Assembly: GCA_964439725.1 (NCBI GenBank)
Contig: CAYTPY010000002.1
Span: forward strand, 8,714 to 72,713
Length of the DNA: 64,000 nt
Reading direction: 5' to 3'
Source of the DNA: Croceibacterium_A sp964439725
GTDB taxonomy: Bacteria > Pseudomonadota > Alphaproteobacteria > Sphingomonadales > Sphingomonadaceae
Below the pieces are notes generated by a model, which saw only the letters and a list, made by a program, of their open reading frames with translations, made no database searches and had not been told where the DNA came from. A program made the translations under genes and the position numbers. Shown piece after piece: positions 26,046-34,408 of the stretch (the stretch's first letter is position 1; every line of letters starts with the position of its first letter).

Positions 26046-26474
26046 ATGACGATTGCCCGAGTAATCGCCGGCCGAGATCAGCAGATCATCCGTTGCTCGC
26101 CGCAGGAAACCGTTCGCGAGGCGACGGGCCTCCTCGCCGATAATAGAATTGGCGCGATGCCGGTGCTCGATGACGGGCAGGTGGTGGGCATCTTCTCAGA
26201 ACGGGACCTGCTCTACTGCATCGCAGAACATGGCGAAGAAGCGCTGGACTTGCGCGTCGGCAAAGTAATGACCGCGCCGCCGATAACCGCGGAACCGGAT
26301 ACGACGATTCGTGACGCCGCCGAACTGATGACCCTGCGGCGGATTCGCCACCTTCCGGTAATCGACGAGGGCAAGCTTGTTGCGTTCGTGTCGATCGGCG
26401 ACCTGGTCAAATACCGGCTCGAAATGGTCGAGCACGAAGCCCAGGCGATGCGCGAGTACATCACGACGGCTTGA
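26046..26474 (+). CDS. CBS-domain pair protein
   Basis: 142 aa from the ATG at 26046 behind GGGAGA. It consists of two tandem CBS motifs: about 8-58 (RDQQIIRCSPQETVREATGLL, IGAMPVLDDGQVVGIFSERDLL) and 75-125 (MTAPPITAEPDTTIRDAAELM, IRHLPVIDEGKLVAFVSIGDLVK). Such stand-alone pairs bind adenosine nucleotides and act as energy sensors. No attached effector domain. Confidence 0.93.
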   Translation: MTIARVIAGRDQQIIRCSPQETVREATGLLADNRIGAMPVLDDGQVVGIFSERDLLYCIAEHGEEALDLRVGKVMTAPPITAEPDTTIRDAAELMTLRRIRHLPVIDEGKLVAFVSIGDLVKYRLEMVEHEAQAMREYITTA

Positions 26475-26505
26475 GACCGCATGCGCCGCGTCCTACATTG
26501 GAGGC

Positions 26506-26835
26506 ATGTCTCAAGGTCTGATGCTCACCGAAGCCGCGGCCACCCGCGTCGATGCCATTGCCAGCAAGCAAGGGCGGGCGGCCATTCTGCGCCTCACGGT
26601 AGAAGGCGGCGGATGTTCGGGCTTCCAGTACAAGTTTGATCTCAGCGACGGTCCGGAGGCCGACGATGTGGTCAGCGAAACGGAAGGCGTGAAGCTGGTG
26701 GTCGATCCGATCAGCCTCGACCTCGTGGCGGGCAGCACTATCGATTTCGTAGAATCGCTCGGCGGGGCGGCATTCAAGGTCGAGAACCCTAACGCTGCGG
26801 CTGGATGTGGCTGCGGCTCCAGCTTCGGCATCTAA
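26506..26835 (+). CDS. erpA: iron-sulfur cluster insertion protein (IscA/ErpA/HesB)
   Basis: 109 aa, A-type carrier length. The three conserved cysteines are Cys37 in GGGCSGFQYKFDL and Cys101/Cys103 in GCGCGSSFGI. GGAGG lies immediately upstream of the ATG. It delivers Fe-S clusters to apoproteins. It is separated from a suf or isc operon here; erpA is the usual name for such a stand-alone copy, but iscA cannot be excluded. Confidence 0.92.
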   Translation: MSQGLMLTEAAATRVDAIASKQGRAAILRLTVEGGGCSGFQYKFDLSDGPEADDVVSETEGVKLVVDPISLDLVAGSTIDFVESLGGAAFKVENPNAAAGCGCGSSFGI

Positions 26836-26897
26836 CCGCGCAGCGCCGCTGACCGCGATCATTGCGGTCGCGCGCGGCGCAGCCTAGACACGGCTGC

Positions 26898-27668
26898 GTG
26901 CGCATAGCTTCCTTCAACATCAACGGAACCCGGGCTCGGCTCCCGCGCCTGATCGAATGGCTCGAGGAACGACGTCCCGCCGTCACCTGCTTGCAGGAGA
27001 TCAAGTGCGCCGACGACGCCTTTCCGGCCGAGGAATTCGAGAAGATCGGCTACCATGCAATTTGGCATGGGCAGAAAGGCTTCAACGGCGTCGCCATACT
27101 GGCCGACGGTGAGCCTCCGATAGAAGCAGGGCGGGGCCTGCCTGGTGATCCTGAGGATGTTCAATCGCGGTATATCGAGGCCGACATCCAAGGTATCCGG
27201 ATCGTCAACCTCTACCTGCCCAACGGCAACCCGCAGCCAGGGCCGAAATTCGATTACAAGCTGGCGTGGATGGAGCGCCTGCGGGCGCGAGTGAAGGAAC
27301 TGCTAGCAACCGAGCAGCCGACCGTTGTTGTCGGCGACTTCAACGTCATACCCGAGGATAAAGATACGTTTTCGGTTCGCGCGATGCAGAACGACGCGCT
27401 GATGCAGCCGGCCTCGCGCGACGCCTATCGGCGGATACTCAACGACGGTTGGACCGACGCAATCGATACACTGAACCCCCAGGGCGGCGTATGGACGTAC
27501 TGGGACTATCAAGCCGGCGCGTGGCAGCGCGATCACGGCTTCCGCATCGACCACTTGCTCCTCTCACCCGAAGCCGCCGACCGTCTTGAGGCGGCCGGCG
27601 TAGACAAGGAGTACCGCGGGCGCGAGAAGGCCAGCGATCACGCTCCGGTGTGGGTCGAACTCGCCTGA
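26898..27668 (+). CDS. xth: exodeoxyribonuclease III
   Basis: 256 aa from a GTG at 26898, giving the natural N-terminus MRIASFNINGTRARLPRLIEWL. Landmarks are CLQEIKC with the metal-binding Glu, NLYLPNGNPQPG, VVVGDFNVIPEDKD with catalytic Asp and Asn, and the C-terminal EKASDHAPVWVEL with the catalytic His. It is an AP endonuclease and 3'-5' exonuclease of base-excision repair. Confidence 0.96.
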   Translation: MRIASFNINGTRARLPRLIEWLEERRPAVTCLQEIKCADDAFPAEEFEKIGYHAIWHGQKGFNGVAILADGEPPIEAGRGLPGDPEDVQSRYIEADIQGIRIVNLYLPNGNPQPGPKFDYKLAWMERLRARVKELLATEQPTVVVGDFNVIPEDKDTFSVRAMQNDALMQPASRDAYRRILNDGWTDAIDTLNPQGGVWTYWDYQAGAWQRDHGFRIDHLLLSPEAADRLEAAGVDKEYRGREKASDHAPVWVELA

Positions 27669-27678
27669 GCCTTTTCGC

Positions 27679-28320
27679 TCAGCGATAGAACACGTGAGTA
27701 TCGATGCGCGCAAGCTGCGTGCGGCGGCGTGCCCAGCTCGGCTTCACGTAGGTGGCGTGAAAGAACAGCGCCTCGCCCGCTTCGCTTTCCCAGAGATCCT
27801 GGTGCGCAATCTGAGCAAGGGCTTTCGCCCGCAGCCAGGCACGCGAGCTTTCATCGACGCGCGGAATGCGACCCTTTTTCACAAACGAGAACTGGCCCCG
27901 CTGCGTGACGACCGAGCAGTAGTCAGACGGGTAGAGGTGGGAGGCGGTGCGATTGATGACGACGCGGGCCACGGCAAGCTGCCCGGCCAGAGGTTCGCCG
28001 CGGGCTTCGAAATAGATCGCCTGAGCCAGGCATCGCATGTCGGGCGAGAGCGGCTCGGCCACCGGCATGTCGCCAACGAGTTCATGCAACGAAGTGGCGT
28101 CTTCGACGCGTTCTTCCAAAGTTTTCTCGGCGGGGAGGGGCTGAACCACCTCGTGGGAGACAAACCGCGGAGCGGCTGCGTCCGTGTGGCTCTCGCTAGC
28201 CTCTGTTGAGGCTTCAGGGCCGCGATCCTGGGCCCAGGCACCGGCTTCGGCGCCAAACAATGTCACAAGCAGAACGGCAACCGGCACGAACGCGCCGGCG
28301 CGAGCAAATCGAAATGTCAT
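27679..28320 (-). CDS. cell wall hydrolase (SleB-like)
   Basis: 213 aa. An N-terminal hydrophobic segment with an AQA-type signal peptidase site (residues 10-31) is followed by a 70-residue linker and a C-terminal Hydrolase_2/SleB domain. The domain motifs are CLAQAIYFEARGEPLAGQLAVARVVINR (in part), YCSVV, and QFSFV. It is a presumed peptidoglycan N-acetylmuramoyl lytic enzyme, exported. It converges with xth and ends ten bases from it. Confidence 0.9.
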   Translation of the reverse strand: MTFRFARAGAFVPVAVLLVTLFGAEAGAWAQDRGPEASTEASESHTDAAAPRFVSHEVVQPLPAEKTLEERVEDATSLHELVGDMPVAEPLSPDMRCLAQAIYFEARGEPLAGQLAVARVVINRTASHLYPSDYCSVVTQRGQFSFVKKGRIPRVDESSRAWLRAKALAQIAHQDLWESEAGEALFFHATYVKPSWARRRTQLARIDTHVFYR

Positions 28321-28531
28321 CGATCCCGTAACTCAAGGCGGCGAGCCGCCCGTCGCAGGCCTGAGGGTCACGGTCGCGTCAGCAACCAGGTGCGATCCCA
28401 TCCAAGAGCCTGCCGGCCTGCCCTCCGTCTGCGCGGCCGGTAACGCGGCATCAAGCCGTCTGCGTACCGCCAGCGCTGTTGGAAGATGCGGGCCAAATAG
28501 CCATCGACGACCGCGCGTCAACCAAAGGTTC

Positions 28532-28867
28532 CTAGGATTCGATGAACCGTTCCCCATTCGGGACATCTAGTTCCAAGATCCACAGATCGGGGTCCTGCTG
28601 CTTGCGACGCTCGCAGTATTCCCAGAATTCACCTGGACTATCAGTGACTTGCTGCCTCGACACTTTCCAAGCGCGGCGACCGTCGGGTTGCGGCATGCGT
28701 TCATATGCTGCGGCGAGGCGGTCCTTTGCGTAACAAACGATCATCAAAGTTCCGCTGTCGCGTTCACCTTTTGCGATAACCGTCGGGAAACCTCCAGCGC
28801 CGCTGACGGCGCGAATCAGACCCGCGACTTCCGCATGGGCTGGCAGGCGGGGCTCGCCCTCAGCCAT
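28532..28867 (-). CDS. DUF1491 family protein
   Basis: 111 aa from the ATG at 28867, chosen because it gives the typical beginning MAEGEPRLPAHAEVAGLIRAV; longer frames run through the upstream thioesterase. The rest is SGGFP-type sequence, then KGERDSGTLMIVCYAKD and the C-terminal FWEYCERRKQQDPDLWILELD. DUF1491 is a small conserved family of alphaproteobacteria without known function. It overlaps the upstream gene by eight bases. Confidence 0.85.
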   Translation of the reverse strand: MAEGEPRLPAHAEVAGLIRAVSGAGGFPTVIAKGERDSGTLMIVCYAKDRLAAAYERMPQPDGRRAWKVSRQQVTDSPGEFWEYCERRKQQDPDLWILELDVPNGERFIES

Positions 28868-29342
28868 CGATTCGGTAGCCGGGTAGCCCGGACAACGCGA
28901 TATGCGAGCGCACGAAGGTTCCGGTGCCGCGGCCGATCTCATCACCCTCACCGTCAATCAACCGGGCTTCCGCGACGAACACCCGGCGCCGGCCACTCAC
29001 CCAGCGCCCTTCGGCCACGACCTCGCCGCTACGTACCGGCTTCGTGAAATGAAGGTTGAAGGCGGTGGTCAGTAGAAAGCGGTCAGTGACCATTGAGTTG
29101 GCGGCATAGAACGCCGCATCGTCCAGCATCTTGAAGTAAATCGTCCCGTGCGCCGCGCCGGCCGCATGATAGACCGCCGCATCGACGGTGAAGTGGATCC
29201 GCGCTACCCCCTCGGCGAGGATCTCAAGCCGAGAGTCGAACAAGCCATTGACGGGCGCGGAAGCGTAGAGCGATTCGAGAGCCCGGTAATGCACCCCCGC
29301 GCCGCCGGCAGTCGAACTAGGCGGCGTCGCGGTCCGTGACAT
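28860..29342 (-). CDS. PaaI-family hotdog thioesterase
   Basis: 160 aa. The hotdog-fold pattern is AAGAAHGTIYFKMLDDAAFYAANS near residues 60-83 (quoted in part), with the Asp of the central helix, and a C-terminal sheet RVFVAEARLIDGEGDEIGRGTGTF. These enzymes hydrolyse acyl-CoA thioesters; the acyl group is unknown. It overlaps ptsN upstream by 26 bases and the DUF1491 gene downstream by eight, so it is probably expressed with ptsN-hpf. Confidence 0.88.
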   Translation of the reverse strand: MSRTATPPSSTAGGAGVHYRALESLYASAPVNGLFDSRLEILAEGVARIHFTVDAAVYHAAGAAHGTIYFKMLDDAAFYAANSMVTDRFLLTTAFNLHFTKPVRSGEVVAEGRWVSGRRRVFVAEARLIDGEGDEIGRGTGTFVRSHIALSGLPGYRIDG

Positions 29343-29778
29343 TGGTCAGCAGGCCGTAAAGCGCTTCGGCATCGGGTGCATCGCTGAGGGCCTCGTGCAC
29401 TCGCTCGTCGCGCATAAGGCGTGAAATCGCCGCCAGGGCGTGAAGGTGTGCTGCGCCGCTGTTCTCGGGAGACAACAGCCCGAACACCAAATCGACAGGC
29501 AGCCCGTCGGCCGAAGCGAAGTCCACCGGCTGCGGCAGCTTGAGCAACGCTGCCACCGGGCGTTGCAAGCCCGCGATCCGGGCGTGAGGTATCGCCACGC
29601 CGCGCCCGAACCCGGTGCTGCCAAGACGCTCACGGTCTTCCAGCGCATCAAGGACCTGCTCCCGATCGAGCCCGTAGCTCACCGCGAACGCTTGGCTGAG
29701 GCGCTGCAAAATGGCGTGCTTGTCGGCAGCGTCAACAATGGCGACCGCCTCTGGCTTGATCGAAAACAGGGGACTCAT
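29317..29778 (-). CDS. ptsN: PTS EIIA-Ntr (nitrogen regulatory) protein
   Basis: 153 aa from the ATG at 29778; an in-frame extension of 39 residues upstream is basic and lacks family resemblance. The phosphorylation site is His65 in GRGVAIPHARIAGL. KLPQPVDFASADGLPVDLVFGLLSPE and HLHALAAISRLM follow as in EIIA-Ntr. It is the last phosphoryl acceptor of PTS-Ntr, which links nitrogen, carbon and potassium status. It lies downstream of hpf, as in the common rpoN-hpf-ptsN order; rpoN is not in this window. Confidence 0.94.
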   Translation of the reverse strand: MSPLFSIKPEAVAIVDAADKHAILQRLSQAFAVSYGLDREQVLDALEDRERLGSTGFGRGVAIPHARIAGLQRPVAALLKLPQPVDFASADGLPVDLVFGLLSPENSGAAHLHALAAISRLMRDERVHEALSDAPDAEALYGLLTNVTDRDAA

Positions 29779-29907
29779 GTCTCTGATTCTCTGGCTCGCA
29801 TCATGACGCGTGGAACGGCGCGGTCCCTTTGAAGGCTTACGACCGCCAACATTTTCAGGAACTTGATCGTCGTTATTGGGGGCCGCGCTTTTCACGTCAA
29901 GGCAGCC

Positions 29908-30471
29908 TCAGGAAGGCTCTACCCAACCGATCGAGCCGTCATCGCGGCGGTAAACCATATTGTGCCGCCCGGTTCCAGCGTTTTTGAAGAATAACGCATT
30001 GGTATTCCTAAGGTCCAGTTGCATCACCGCATCAGCGACACTGACTTCGGGAATGTCCGTCCGCGTTTCGGCAATGATCGGCGGAGCCTCGGGCGCTTCC
30101 TCGGCCTCGGGATCGCCAGCGTCAAACACTCGGTAGGCGGCATCTTCCCGCTGCGCCGCGTGGTCGGCTTGCTCATGGCGGTCCGTCAGCCTGCGCTTGT
30201 AGCGACGCAACTGCTTCTCGATCTTGTCGGACGCCTGTTCGAACGCCTGATGCGCGTCCTGCGCCTGACCGCGGCTTTTCAGGATAAGTCCTTGGTTGAC
30301 GTGCATCACGATGTCGCAACCGAATGCGTTGTTCGGTGCTTTGCTGAACGTCACCTGCGAGGACAGGGCGCGCGAGAAGTACTTTTCACGAATCCCGTTC
30401 AGGCGCTCGGCTGCATGTTCCTGCAAGGCCGAGCCGGTGTCGATCTGGTGGCCGGACACACGGATATCCAT
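29908..30471 (-). CDS. hpf: long-form ribosome hibernation promoting factor
   Basis: 187 aa. The N-terminal RaiA/HPF domain (1-105) starts MDIRVSGHQIDTGSALQEHA and contains DIVMHVNQGLILKSRGQA. A Pro/Glu linker leads to a C-terminal dimerisation domain (EVSVADAVMQLDLRNTNALFFKN, in part, then MVYRRDDGSIGWVEP). The long form promotes 100S ribosome dimers in stationary phase. Confidence 0.95.
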   Translation of the reverse strand: MDIRVSGHQIDTGSALQEHAAERLNGIREKYFSRALSSQVTFSKAPNNAFGCDIVMHVNQGLILKSRGQAQDAHQAFEQASDKIEKQLRRYKRRLTDRHEQADHAAQREDAAYRVFDAGDPEAEEAPEAPPIIAETRTDIPEVSVADAVMQLDLRNTNALFFKNAGTGRHNMVYRRDDGSIGWVEPS

Positions 30472-30521
30472 AGTCGGGGGTTCTCCTTCTGGTTCTTAGC
30501 CCTCCCGGGCGCGGCTTGAAA

Positions 30522-31205
30522 TCACTGCGCCCAGATCGGTGAGTTCAACGTTTCCAGAAAGGCTTTGTGCCGGGCAAGCTCTTCTGCGCTGGCCGCATGG
30601 GGTCGAGGTGCACGGAACGCACGCTGCCGCGGCCGAAATACCGGGAGTTCGATCGATTGGGTGCCCGCGCCCGTGGCGAGTGCCAGGCCGATTTGCCGAC
30701 CGCCGGTGAGCTCGACGTAGACTTGCGCCAGCAGCTCGGCGTCGAGCAAAGCGCCGTGCAGAACGCGGTGGCTTCGATCGACACCGTAGCGGACGCAAAG
30801 CGCATCGAGCGAGTGCTTGGCGCCCGGATGCCGGCGGCGGGCCAGCATCAAGGTATCGATCATTCGATCGAGCAGGACTTCCGGATGGCCGCACAAGCCC
30901 AATTCGTAATTGAGGAAGCCAAAGTCGAATTGGGCATTGTGCGCTACCAGCGGCGAGTCCTCAAGGAAGTCGATCAGCTCAAGGGCATGTTCGTGGAAGC
31001 ACTTCTTATCGGCCAGGAAAGCGTCCGAAAGGCCGTGCACCTGTTCGGCGGCATGCGGCATCGGACGCTGCGGATTGAAGTAAGTGTGGAAGGTGCGTCC
31101 CGTCGGCACTCGGTTGACCAGCTCGATGCAGCCGATCTCGACCATCCGGTCACCACTCTGCGGATCGAGGCCCGTCGTTTCCGTATCGAACACGATTTCA
31201 CGCAT
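30522..31205 (-). CDS. dnaQ: DNA polymerase III epsilon subunit
   Basis: 227 aa from the ATG at 31205; a start at 31241 would overlap coaE by 28 bases. Exonuclease motifs are ExoI VFDTETTGLDP (Asp7, Glu9), ExoII VAHNAQFDFGFLN, and ExoIII HRVLHGALLDAELLAQVY with His and Asp. The C-terminus (RHKAFLETLNSPIW) is the segment that contacts the alpha subunit. It proofreads replication. It is last in the ppsR-maf-aroE-coaE-dnaQ group, the gene order next to oriC in Caulobacter. Confidence 0.95.
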   Translation of the reverse strand: MREIVFDTETTGLDPQSGDRMVEIGCIELVNRVPTGRTFHTYFNPQRPMPHAAEQVHGLSDAFLADKKCFHEHALELIDFLEDSPLVAHNAQFDFGFLNYELGLCGHPEVLLDRMIDTLMLARRRHPGAKHSLDALCVRYGVDRSHRVLHGALLDAELLAQVYVELTGGRQIGLALATGAGTQSIELPVFRPRQRAFRAPRPHAASAEELARHKAFLETLNSPIWAQ

Positions 31206-31213
31206 GATCGGAG

Positions 31214-31834
31214 CTATCGACTGTAGCTCGGTTGCTGACAAGTTGAGCGCGTGAGCTTGTCCACTAAGGCTGTCACCGCAGCGCGAGTCTCGCCGAGGGA
31301 AGTTCCGGTATTGATCACATAGTCGGCGCGCTTGCGCTTCTCGGCGTCGGGCACCTGCAGTTTTAGGATGCTGGCCAACCGTTGCTCGGTCATTCCTGCA
31401 CGGGCTAGAACGCGCTGACGCTGAACTTCGGCCGGAGCGGACACGACCACCACCGCGTCCACCTCCTCGATACCGCCTTTCTCGAATAACAGCGGGATGT
31501 CGAACACGACCAACTTATCTGCAGCATGCTCGATCAGAAAGCGGCTGCGGGCGTTCCGTACAGCTGGGTGAACGATAGTTTCGAGGCGCGCCAAAGCCTG
31601 GGGGTCGTTAAACACGGCTTCGCCCAGCTTGTGGCGGTCCACACCTTCCGCATCGGTGCAGCCGGGGAAAGCCGTTTCGATAGGTCCGACCAGCGTTCCG
31701 CCCGGTCCTTGCAGGCGTCGTACGACGGCATCGGCATCGAACACGGGAATGCCCCGCTCCGCAAACATGCCCGCCACGGTCGACTTGCCCATCCCGATCG
31801 ACCCGGTAAGCCCGAGGATGAGCGGTCGGCTCAT
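31214..31834 (-). CDS. coaE: dephospho-CoA kinase
   Basis: 206 aa. The P-loop is GLTGSIGMGKST (8-19), then FDADAVVRRLQGPGG, HPAVRNARSRFL and DIPLLFEKGG. It phosphorylates dephospho-CoA in the last step of CoA synthesis. The start overlaps the aroE stop by four bases and dnaQ follows with a short gap, so it is in the origin-proximal operon. Confidence 0.96.
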   Translation of the reverse strand: MSRPLILGLTGSIGMGKSTVAGMFAERGIPVFDADAVVRRLQGPGGTLVGPIETAFPGCTDAEGVDRHKLGEAVFNDPQALARLETIVHPAVRNARSRFLIEHAADKLVVFDIPLLFEKGGIEEVDAVVVVSAPAEVQRQRVLARAGMTEQRLASILKLQVPDAEKRKRADYVINTGTSLGETRAAVTALVDKLTRSTCQQPSYSR

Positions 31835-32691
31835 GCGCCCAGCAACTCTCGAAGGTCTGGGTCTCCCTCCTGCCGAGGTGGAGGACAGCCGAAAAAGAGT
31901 TCGAACGCGGCGGCTGCCTGCCCAATCAACATCGACAAGCCGTCGATTGATCGAAGGCCCGCCGCATGAGCCGCCTCCAGCAGCGGCGTTCGCAGCGGAT
32001 TTGTGACGATGTCATAAACAACGCTACCCGGCGGTGCGTGACTCAGATCGAACCGCAGCGGTGGTTGACCCGTCATGCCGAGCGGACTGGCGTTCACGAT
32101 CAGGTCGAGGCAACCCGCGCGGTCGTCGAACGCGAAATCGGTGGGTTCTACAAAATGATCCAGGTCTACCGCGTGATGCTCGGCGAATGGCGCGAGTTCA
32201 TCGAGCAAAGCCTGAGCTTTCATTGGGTTGCGGCCGGCCAGCACGACGACGAAGTTCTCCGACGATAACGCCGCAACGATGGCCCGCGCCGCGCCTCCTG
32301 TGCCGAGCACGCGTGCCATGCGAAATAAATGCTCGGGCGCGAGCATTGGCCGTAGCGGCTCGAGGAAACCCGGTGCATCGGTGTTATAGCCTACCAGCGA
32401 TCCATCGCCGCTCCGCACGATCGTGTTCGCGGCGCCAATCCGCTTCGCCAGCGGGTCGAGACGGTCAAGATGCGGAATGACCGCCTGCTTATGCGGCATG
32501 GTTACGTTACAGCCGCGCCAAGCGGGGTCTTCGCGGCGTTCGTTCAAGTATCGGGCCACGTCCTGCGCCCCGACCAGATGCGCGCGGTACTCGCCACCTA
32601 TCCCGAGCTTGCCGAGCCAGAAGTTATGAATGCCAGGCGATTTCGATTGAGCGATCGGATCGCCAATCACCTCGGCATAAGGCCGTGTCAT
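31831..32691 (-). CDS. aroE: shikimate dehydrogenase
   Basis: 286 aa. The shikimate site is GDPIAQSKSPGIHN, and NVTMPHKQAV holds the catalytic lysine. GAANTIVRSGDGSLVGYNTDAPGF (in part) adds the Asn and Asp ligands. The NADP domain follows with VLGTGGAARAIVAAL and NASPLGM. The enzyme reduces 3-dehydroshikimate in aromatic amino acid synthesis. It overlaps maf and coaE by four bases each. Confidence 0.96.
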   Translation of the reverse strand: MTRPYAEVIGDPIAQSKSPGIHNFWLGKLGIGGEYRAHLVGAQDVARYLNERREDPAWRGCNVTMPHKQAVIPHLDRLDPLAKRIGAANTIVRSGDGSLVGYNTDAPGFLEPLRPMLAPEHLFRMARVLGTGGAARAIVAALSSENFVVVLAGRNPMKAQALLDELAPFAEHHAVDLDHFVEPTDFAFDDRAGCLDLIVNASPLGMTGQPPLRFDLSHAPPGSVVYDIVTNPLRTPLLEAAHAAGLRSIDGLSMLIGQAAAAFELFFGCPPPRQEGDPDLRELLGA

Positions 32692-33266
32692 GCGGGCAGC
32701 TTTCCAAACTCACGCAGCGCGCCCAGTACTTCCAGCAATGGCATGCCCAGGACTGTGAACATGTCGCCTTCGATGCTTTCAAACAGTTGCACGCCAAGCG
32801 ATTCGATTCGGAAGACCCCGACGCATTGGCTGACTTCTGGCCACTCGGCGACCAAATAGGATTCGATGAAGGCTTCGGTCAGTTCACGGACCTTCAGTGT
32901 CGCCAGCGAGACGTGCTTCCACTCGATCCGACCTTCGAAAGCGAGAGCAGCCGCGGAATGGAGCTGCATGGTGCGTCCTGAAAAGAAGCGTAGATGCTCC
33001 TCTGCCTGAGCCCGGCTGGCCGGCTTGTCGAAGCGGTGGCCGCTTACCGCGAGCACTGAATCGCTGCCCAATACTGGCCGTCCGTTGCCTTCAACAGACA
33101 ATGCCTTGGCCTCGGCGAGGGCTAACGCCACGGCGCCCGGGTGACCCGCATCCATCCGCGCCTCGAGGGCCCGCTCGTCGATAGCGGCAGGGCGGATTTC
33201 GAACTCCACTCCGGCCGCGCCGAGCATCGTGCGGCGCGAAGCACTTTTTGAAGCGAGGACGATCAT
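32688..33266 (-). CDS. maf: Maf-like nucleotide pyrophosphatase
   Basis: 192 aa. The start IVLASKSASRRTMLGAAG carries the Maf phosphate-binding S-x-S-x-R-R, followed by DERAL and LGSDSVLAV. It is a nucleoside triphosphate pyrophosphatase acting on modified or canonical nucleotides, linked to division arrest in some species. It overlaps ppsR and aroE by four bases. Confidence 0.94.
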   Translation of the reverse strand: MIVLASKSASRRTMLGAAGVEFEIRPAAIDERALEARMDAGHPGAVALALAEAKALSVEGNGRPVLGSDSVLAVSGHRFDKPASRAQAEEHLRFFSGRTMQLHSAAALAFEGRIEWKHVSLATLKVRELTEAFIESYLVAEWPEVSQCVGVFRIESLGVQLFESIEGDMFTVLGMPLLEVLGALREFGKLPA

Positions 33267-34108
33267 ATCGGTTTGGGTCCCCTTTCGGCGAGCCGCGGCC
33301 GCGCGCGCCGCTCATTGTATAGTTTGATCACCGCCGCGGCCGTTTCTTCGATCGAGCGCCGCGTGACATCGATCACCGCCCACCCATTATCCGAGAAGAT
33401 GCGGCGGGCATAAGCTACTTCCTTCTCGACCTGATCCTCGTCGACGTAGGCAGTTGGTGTCTGCTGGTTGAGCGACAGCAGCCGGTTGCGGCGAATCTCG
33501 ATCAGACGGCGCGGCGCCGTCGTGAGGCCAACGATCATGGGATTGCGCAGCTGAAACAGCGAGGCAGGCGGTGGGCTCTCCATCACCAGCGGGATGTTCG
33601 CGACCTTGTAGCCGCGGTTGGCGAGATAGATGCTGGTCGGGGTTTTCGAACTGCGCGAGACGCCAGCCAGAAGAATGTCGGCCTCTTCCCAGTCTTCGGA
33701 TGCGATGCCGTCATCATGAGCGATGGTGAACTGGATCGCATCGACCCGCGCGAAATAGGCCTCGTCCATCATGTGCTGGCGTCCTGGCCGCGCTTTGGCT
33801 TGTTCGCCGAGGCGATCCTCCAACGCAAAGGTGACGCTATCGAGCGGCGCCACGTGCGGCATCCCGAGCGCGCGGCACCTTTCCTCGAGTCGCCGCCGCG
33901 TCTCCTCGTTGACGAGCGTATAGAGCACAAGTCCAGGATTGGCGGCGAGATCCTCGACGATCCGATCGAGATGCTGCAGCGAACGAACCATCGGCCAGAA
34001 GTGGCGGATGACCTCGGCATCGTCGAACTGTGCCAACGCTGCCTTGGCAATCATTTCGAGCGTTTCGCCGGTTGAGTCCGACAGCAAATGGAGATGCAGC
34101 AGGGTCAT
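33263..34108 (-). CDS. ppsR: PEP synthase regulatory protein (DUF299 kinase/phosphotransferase)
   Basis: 281 aa from the ATG at 34108, giving MTLLHLHLLSDSTGETLEMIA (in part); the frame could start eight codons earlier. LHLLSDSTGET is the family N-terminus, and LAGVSRSSKTPTSIYLA (about 147-163) is the P-loop. Family members phosphorylate and dephosphorylate PEP synthase or pyruvate-phosphate dikinase with ADP. It is the first gene of the leftward operon and faces hemE across the candidate origin. No ppsA or ppdK is in the window. Confidence 0.93.
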   Translation of the reverse strand: MTLLHLHLLSDSTGETLEMIAKAALAQFDDAEVIRHFWPMVRSLQHLDRIVEDLAANPGLVLYTLVNEETRRRLEERCRALGMPHVAPLDSVTFALEDRLGEQAKARPGRQHMMDEAYFARVDAIQFTIAHDDGIASEDWEEADILLAGVSRSSKTPTSIYLANRGYKVANIPLVMESPPPASLFQLRNPMIVGLTTAPRRLIEIRRNRLLSLNQQTPTAYVDEDQVEKEVAYARRIFSDNGWAVIDVTRRSIEETAAAVIKLYNERRARPRLAERGPKPI

Positions 34109-34116
34109 GTGGACAA
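34108..34116 (-). promoter_or_regulatory. DnaA-box-like 9-mer
   Basis: Plus strand TGTGGACAA, that is TTGTCCACA on the minus strand, one mismatch from TTATCCACA. It overlaps the ppsR start codon. Confidence 0.45.
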
Positions 34117-34339
34117 GCGTGGCATAAACCACGGGACGGCGGGGCGGACAAGTTCGGGAGAGGATTCAACCCCCACTACCGGCGGATCGGTACTCCACTC
34201 GGTCCACAGCGCTACTCGGTTACCGACAGGCTGGGGATTGCGGGGAGAACATCCGGTTGACGCGAGAATGATACGGATTCGCGAGCCGTCGGCCCACTGG
34301 CCAGCCTGGGAGAAATCGGGCAAGGCTCTGCTCTCCCCA

Positions 34340-34348
34340 ATATCCACA
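34340..34348 (+). promoter_or_regulatory. DnaA-box-like 9-mer
   Basis: ATATCCACA, one mismatch from TTATCCACA, 22 bases before the AT-rich block. This is the spacing at which a DnaA box next to an unwinding element would be expected. Confidence 0.5.
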
Positions 34349-34370
34349 GGGCCAACAGAGTCCTGAAACC

Positions 34371-34392
34371 TATCTAAATATCATTATTTATT
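34371..34392. other. AT-rich block, candidate DNA unwinding element
   Basis: 22 bases with 20 A/T, by far the most AT-rich run near the origin in this GC-rich window. It ends 16 bases before the hemE ATG, so it may also form part of the hemE promoter or leader. Confidence 0.5.
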
Positions 34393-34408
34393 GGACTGGA
34401 CTGACGCG

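Larger units (their letters stand above)
34109..34408. other. oriC: candidate chromosomal replication origin (oriC)
   Basis: A 300-base non-coding gap between the divergent ppsR and hemE genes, the position of Cori in Caulobacter crescentus. It contains 9-mers one mismatch from the DnaA box TTATCCACA at 34108-34116 (minus strand, extending one base into ppsR) and 34340-34348 (plus). A weaker box is at 34200-34208. A 22-base block at 34371-34392 has only two G/C bases. GANTC (CcrM) sites lie at 34163, 34276 and 34358. The gene order on both sides (maf, aroE, coaE, dnaQ; hemE, rho, mnmE, mnmG, rsmG, parA, parB) is that of alphaproteobacterial origins. Confidence 0.65.
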
